Shown in pieces: positions 31,815 through 34,911 of a DNA stretch of 34,911 nucleotides. A model generated the notes under the pieces. That model searched no databases. It saw only the letters and a list, made by a program, of their open reading frames with translations, and was not told where the DNA came from. Every line of letters starts with the position of its first letter. The stretch's first letter is position 1. The position numbers and the translations under genes were made by a program. This stretch comes from Lachnospiraceae bacterium (GTDB lineage: Bacteria > Bacillota > Clostridia > Lachnospirales > Lachnospiraceae), in assembly GCA_910574715.1 (NCBI GenBank), contig CAJTCH010000050.1, positions 1 to 34,911 of the forward strand. Direction: 5' to 3'.

Positions 31815-32043
31815 TATGCATGAATGGCAGAACATTTGGCTCGCAGCGGGGGCTTTGACTTACCAAACGGGGCTCTTGGATTATAAATGGGATTTTCGGT
31901 TTGCTATTTACCGTATAAGACGGAAAAACACGAATGTTAGTTCGTATAGAATTCGATTTTGTTTCCGCAACATTTGGAGAAGCTACGCTAGTATAACCAA
32001 AACTAATTACCGATACGTTTCGCGAAGGATAAATTTTCAGCCT

Positions 32044-32097
32044 GCAAGGCGGAGGAATGAGGCGTAGCGCCCACTACGCCTCATTCCTCCGCCTTGC
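32044..32097. repeat. Perfect 24-bp stem-loop
   Basis: Positions 32044-32067 (GCAAGGCGGAGGAATGAGGC...) are the exact reverse complement of 32074-32097, with a 6-nt loop CGCCCA. Weaker complementarity continues outward on both sides to CTAG sequences near 31988 and 32126. No gene lies in 31815-32290. Confidence 0.9.
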
Positions 32098-32125
32098 ATA
32101 TGAAAAATCATTCTGCGTTATATGG

Positions 32126-32289
32126 CTAGTACATCATTGCATTAATTCTTGATTAATAAGCACTTGCTATCCATGCCATCTGCACACCTACGAACCTAGA
32201 TGTAGCCCGCTACACCGTCGGTTCGTAGACGCACAGCTGACACGAATATCAAGCACTATTACTTCAAGATTAATGCAATGATGTACTAG
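32126..32289. repeat. Nested imperfect palindrome of 164 bp
   Basis: The outer arms 32126-32146 and 32269-32289 (CTAGTACATCATTGCATTAA type) are perfect 21-bp inverted repeats beginning and ending in CTAG. Inside, CTACGAACC (32188-32196) pairs with GGTTCGTAG (32220-32228), TGTAGC with GCTACA, and the stretches between also pair imperfectly, so nearly the whole 164 bp folds on itself. If CTAG is a target duplication this is a palindromic MITE; otherwise a recombination or replication site. Confidence 0.8.
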
Positions 32290-33043
32290 GAACTTATTTT
32301 TCGGTGTACTAGGATTCATAAATTACCTTACGACCAACGCCGAACAGCTTGGAACGGGTTTCGCTACTTGGGTAAATATATTATTTGATAAAGTTAAGTA
32401 TTTCACCGATAATATCCCGCGGGACGATATAGCACAGGGACTTACTACCTGGCTGAATACGGCAATAGAGAATATCCAGTGGGAAGAAAACGGGCAGAAG
32501 CTAAATGAATTTGTGACAAAATTTCTTAGCGTATTCCATTATGTAGCTGAAAACATGAACTGGGAAGGTCTTGGTCGTGGAATTGGTGAATTTATCGGTT
32601 CTATTGATTGGGCTACACATTTAGGAACTGCATTCGATATCATTTGGGAAGTCTTAAGCGGGCTTATATCAGGATTATTTGATACAGACGCAGGGAAAAT
32701 AGCTATTGCAATAGGCGGAGGTATCCTTGGAATAAAAGGGTTGTTCAATGTGGCGGATTTCGCACTGACCAAAGCGCAATGGGCGACCGGGGGAACGGAT
32801 AAATTCACACTTCTGTCAGAAGGGGCGAAAATGCTATTTGGCAATCTTGGAAACACAACCGGATTAATCAGTGGTTTGTTCAGCCTGACAGGGTTAATGA
32901 TCGGCGCGATTATTGCCGGAGCCGTTTGGGTAATCACTCATTGGGATGAAGTTAAAGGGACTTTCACATACTTGTGTCAAATACTTCAATGCAGGGCTTA
33001 AAATATCTTTCCATACTTTTGAGATAAACTCACCTAGCGGAAC
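32290..33043 (+). pseudogene. Fragment of a phage tail tape-measure protein
   Basis: An open frame from about 32290 without start codon reads NAEQLGTGFATWVNILF and LGRGIGEFIGSIDWATHLGT, then a Gly/Ile-rich hydrophobic stretch (IAIAIGGGILGIKGLF, LIGAIIAGAVW earlier in the helix set). This repeated W/G/L pattern is typical of tape-measure proteins of Firmicute siphophages. It breaks by frameshift near 32950 (continuing YFNAGLKISFHTFEI in another frame) and ends at the toxin remnant. No other tail genes are present. Confidence 0.65.
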
Positions 33044-33044
33044 C

Positions 33045-33134
33045 AGCACATTTTCTGATTTATTTCAGTTCTGTATCTTCATTTGCGCCCTTGTGGGGTT
33101 GTGCTACACAATCTTTAGAGGGAAAAAGAAATAG
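33045..33134 (+). pseudogene. Holin-like type I toxin, copy B, 5' end lost
   Basis: The frame TFSDLFQFCIFICALVGLCY continues TIFRGKKK and TAG: a single hydrophobic helix with a basic tail, the hallmark of holin-like toxins of type I systems, which usually start MVTxSDLF. The start codon and ribosome binding site are replaced by phage-derived sequence, though the frame is open upstream so a fusion product is conceivable. The GC-rich hairpin follows the stop at once. Confidence 0.65.
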
Positions 33135-33230
33135 CCGCCACTATGCCCATAGTGACGGCATGCCTATTTCAAAAGAATAGGTAAATGCAAATCATGAAAG
33201 GGGTAGAGCCGCTAGTATGGCTTTCCCTCT
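33123..33230 (-). ncRNA. Predicted antisense RNA of type I toxin locus B
   Basis: Clearly homologous to locus A: after the -10 the reverse strand has ACAGAGGGAAAGCC, then GGCTCTACCC, and ends in the stem GCCGTCACTAT/ATAGTGGCGGC followed by TATTTCTTTTT. The -10 TATATT (33237-33242) is kept, while the -35 has drifted to TAGAAC, so expression may be weaker than from loci A and C. Confidence 0.5.
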
Positions 33231-33276
33231 GTCTATAATATAGCACATCTATAAGAATGGTTCTATAATCTTTTTA

Positions 33277-33361
33277 TTTTTCCCCAACAAGTGGGGGAAT
33301 CCAATTTGATATTCAAGGGTACGAATTTTATACATATCGTTTCCCCATAACTGGGGAATCC
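33277..33361. repeat. Two CRISPR-like palindromic repeats 59 bp apart
   Basis: TTTCCCCAACAAGTGGGGG-AATCC and TTTCCCCATAACTGGGG-AATCC each form a short hairpin and share both ends. The 59-bp period equals a roughly 25-bp repeat plus a 34-bp spacer, close to type I-E geometry. There are only two copies, they differ by indels and no cas gene is present, so at best this is an eroded array remnant. Confidence 0.3.
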
Positions 33362-33417
33362 GTACCAAAATATACGCTTCTTTGTTTCGTCCATGAATGG
33401 TCGAAACTTAATTGTCT

Positions 33418-33550
33418 TTATATTTCTTCTCCGGTATCCCGCATTACGAATGAGCCTTTAAAATCACAATTTAAAATTTCCGCAATCTGGTTTAGTTCTT
33501 TTTCGCTGAAATTGTCACGTTTTAGTTTGTTATATTTGACGCTCAGATGT
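33418..33550 (-). pseudogene. 3' fragment of an XRE-type regulator gene
   Basis: The reverse frame reads LSVKYNKLKRDNFSEKELNQ and IAEILNCDFKGSFVMRD before TAA at 33418. This is the recognition-helix and C-terminal part of small XRE repressors typical of mobile elements. The N-terminal half is missing at about 33550, where an unrelated forward fragment begins. Confidence 0.6.
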
Positions 33551-33551
33551 G

Positions 33552-33671
33552 CGGATTAACGCGGGAATGGAAAGACTGCTGCCGCTTATCAATATTGCGG
33601 ATAGTGAGGATTTAGAAAAAACGGAAGCGGTATTGTATGCTTATAGGTTTGGTTATTTGGCAGGAAGATGA
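33552..33671 (+). pseudogene. C-terminal fragment of an unidentified gene
   Basis: The forward frame INAGMERLLPLINIADSEDL continues EKTEAVLYAYRFGYLAGR to a TGA at 33671. It has no start and follows the XRE fragment head-on. The family is not recognised; it is probably another mobile-element scrap. Confidence 0.35.
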
Positions 33672-33734
33672 TTGTACCAAAGAATTTGAATGCACATCAT
33701 GAGGATAATAACGAAGCCTTGAAAACGAAAATCA

Positions 33735-34248
33735 TAGATATTGTGCACCAGGCATGGGAAAGACAACTGCTATAAGGGCATGGGCATCCTCCCTGAACCC
33801 GGCGCTGTATAAAGTGGTGTATTCCTGCCTTTCTTCACTGACAGCAAATGATTTTTACCGGAACCTTGCAGCGGAACTGGGTATGGAACCTACATTCCGC
33901 AAGTCAGATAACTTCCGGGCAATACAGGAAGAAATCACAAGGCTTTTTATTGAAAAAAAGAAGACACCCGTCATCATCATTGATGAAGCGAATTATATTA
34001 ACAATGCAATATTAAATAACCTGAAAATCCTGTTTAGTTTTGAAATGGACTCCAGAGACCGTGCCGCTGTACTGCTGGCCGGTCTCCCGAAGCTCAATAA
34101 TAATTTAAGGCTTGCCGTATATGAGCCGCTGCGCCAAAGGGTTGTAATGAATTACAACCTGGAAGGTATGGAGAAAGAAGAAGGGTGCATTTATATAGCA
34201 GAAAAACTTAAGGGTGCCGGATGCAGCCGGCAGATTTTTGCGTTCTGA
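33735..34248 (+). pseudogene. Fragment of an ExeA/MuB-like transposition ATPase
   Basis: The frame carries Walker A CAPGMGKTTAIR, then LNPALYKVVYSCLSSLT, NFRAIQEEITRLFIEKKK, Walker B PVIIIDEANYI, and EPLRQRVVMNYNLEGM with the Arg-finger region. This is the AAA+ ATPase that serves DDE transposases of Mu/Tn7-like insertion sequences in Clostridia. The N-terminus is missing (stop codons before about 33735) and the C-terminus is cut after KLKGAGC. No transposase is nearby. Confidence 0.72.
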
Positions 34249-34331
34249 CCGGAAGGCCGGAACGTCAAAAATAGCAACTGTGGCTACAGTTGCCCTGCTT
34301 GCCATTTAGCGGAACCCTCGATAAACGCCGC

Positions 34332-34365
34332 AAAAACGGAGGCCCCTATTCGGAAACCTCCGTTT
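34332..34365 (-). terminator. Terminator of the XRE gene
   Basis: AAACGGAGG (34334-34342) pairs with CCTCCGTTT (34357-34365); on the reverse strand the stem is followed by TTTTT. The stop codon of the restored regulator frame lies in the loop. Confidence 0.8.
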
Positions 34366-34710
34366 CTCTGGCTTTTTTCAAGCCTTCGGCTGTCGCTTTC
34401 ATAACTACGAGTTCCTTCTCGTTCATGGTGTTCAGCATTACATCAATAGACTTTCGGCAACCGTCCTCGCCTCTATCCCTTCCGTGTAGAAAAACTGGTC
34501 TATGGAAATATCAAACATTGTGACAAGCTGGAAGAATAAATTAAAACTGGGGTGCTGCCCCTTATTTTCAATGCTCATAATCGTGCTATCAGTCTTTCCG
34601 ACTAATTCCGCAAGGTAGGCCTGCGTCCAGCCCCGTTCCTCTCGGGTCTGCTTGATAGCCAGCCCTAAACCGTGAAAATTAAATCGTCTTTCATCTTGGT
34701 TCATTCTCAT
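34346..34710 (-). pseudogene. XRE-family transcriptional regulator with a frameshift
   Basis: ATG 34710 (or 34704) begins a helix-turn-helix protein: GLAIKQTREERGWTQAYLAE, LVGKTDSTIMSIENKGQHPS, LFFQLVTMFDISIDQFF. After FFYTEG the frame runs to an early stop at 34438. In the next frame the expected C-terminus continues CRKSIDVMLNTMNEKELVVM and KATAEGLKKARE, ending at 34346 just before the terminator. One base is therefore gained or lost around 34466-34480. The DNA-binding domain is intact, so a 90-residue regulator may still work. Such genes are typical control genes of conjugative elements. Confidence 0.75.
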
Positions 34711-34796
34711 ATCACCCTATATCATTGTACATTTCGGGTTGACTTATGAAAATGTAATGAAATTATAAGCCTTGCAATAGTAAAAATAAAATAGCT

Positions 34797-34911
34797 TTAT
34801 GCCACATTGGGCATAGTAAAGCGTTCTCTCCACGGTGTGGGGAGATTGCCGATAAATGTACAGAGCAGTCCGTTGATCTGTTCATCCGAAGCTTTGAAAT
34901 GCTGTTTCACA
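34797..34911 (-). CDS. C-terminal end of an unidentified reverse gene (runs off the window)
   Basis: The reverse frame reads KQHFKASDEQINGLLCTFI and GNLPTPWRERFTMPNVA, then TAA at 34797. A GTG at 34910 could be a start, but no ribosome binding site can be judged because the window ends. The family is not recognised. Confidence 0.4.
   Translation of the reverse strand, partial: VKQHFKASDEQINGLLCTFIGNLPTPWRERFTMPNVA

Noticed and set aside
31931..31944. SOS (LexA/DinR) box CGAATGTTAGTTCG
   Set aside because: One mismatch to CGAAC-N4-GTTCG and no intact gene follows, so it cannot be tied to an SOS-controlled function.
31816..32067. 83-codon forward frame after the GNAT pseudogene
   Set aside because: Low-complexity Arg-rich translation that runs through the palindrome. 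It has no ribosome binding site and is most likely not coding.
31980..32290. Retron-like msr/msd RNA
   Set aside because: The stem-loops are suggestive, but there is no reverse transcriptase gene anywhere in the window.
33277..33361. A functional CRISPR array
   Set aside because: Only two imperfect repeats and no cas genes, so it is listed as a weak repeat pair only.

Overview
The window looks like accessory DNA from a gut Clostridia genome, most likely Lachnospiraceae. The evidence is a low-to-mid GC content, strong GGAGG ribosome binding sites, VanR/VanS and LytTR/GHKL regulators, fragments of a Tn1549-like conjugative element, holin-like type I toxins and Met- or Cys-rich small proteins. 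No rRNA or tRNA gene was found. The species is not identified.

Layout. 1-3110: an ECF transporter S component, a MATE exporter and a metallo-beta-lactamase-fold hydrolase, all forward. 3110-8210: a VanR/VanZ/VanS-like sensor module followed by an ABC exporter. Its response regulator is broken by a 142-bp miniature inverted-repeat insertion with an 8-bp target duplication, and matching operator-like boxes lie before both the regulator and the ABC operon. 8490-12232: a GHKL kinase/LytTR regulator pair followed by two related proteins of unknown function. 12335-14791 (reverse): a methyltransferase, a membrane nitrilase-fold protein and a frameshifted 33-residue membrane protein. 14899-15391: broken ends of conjugative-element genes. 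15392-18646: a complete-looking recombinase-in-trio (RIT) element, with three overlapping tyrosine recombinases between 81-bp inverted repeats. 18647-19300: two remnants of holin-like type I toxin loci whose antisense-RNA promoters and terminators survive.

19308-26371 looks more like stable chromosome. It has a reverse operon (DUF2971, chemoreceptor, FMN-binding lipoprotein) behind an excellent sigma-28 promoter, a TruA-like pseudouridine synthase whose catalytic Asp is Glu, an acyl-CoA thioesterase, an overlapping Met-rich gene pair, a Cys/Gly-rich repeat protein and a J-domain protein. 26450-29060 is a decayed defence/toxin island: a HipA/CtkA-like kinase with a small partner, an hsdM fragment, DUF3990/DUF3791-type fragments and an IS200-type insertion sequence. 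29667-31814 holds a methyltransferase, a subtilisin-like protease and a broken GNAT gene. 31815-34911 is a junkyard: two large nested palindromes, a phage tape-measure fragment, a third holin-like toxin remnant, a pair of CRISPR-like palindromic repeats, a transposition ATPase fragment and broken XRE regulators.

The most interesting points are: (i) three (perhaps four) loci where a type I toxin is damaged while its antisense RNA unit persists; (ii) the MITE-split VanR with paired operator boxes; (iii) the GHKL/LytTR operon with two paralogous proteins of unknown function; (iv) the RIT element with nested terminal repeats; (v) the sigma-28 operon tying DUF2971 to a chemoreceptor and a flavin lipoprotein; and (vi) the long nested palindromes at 32044-32289. 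Family names come from recognised motifs, not from database searches.
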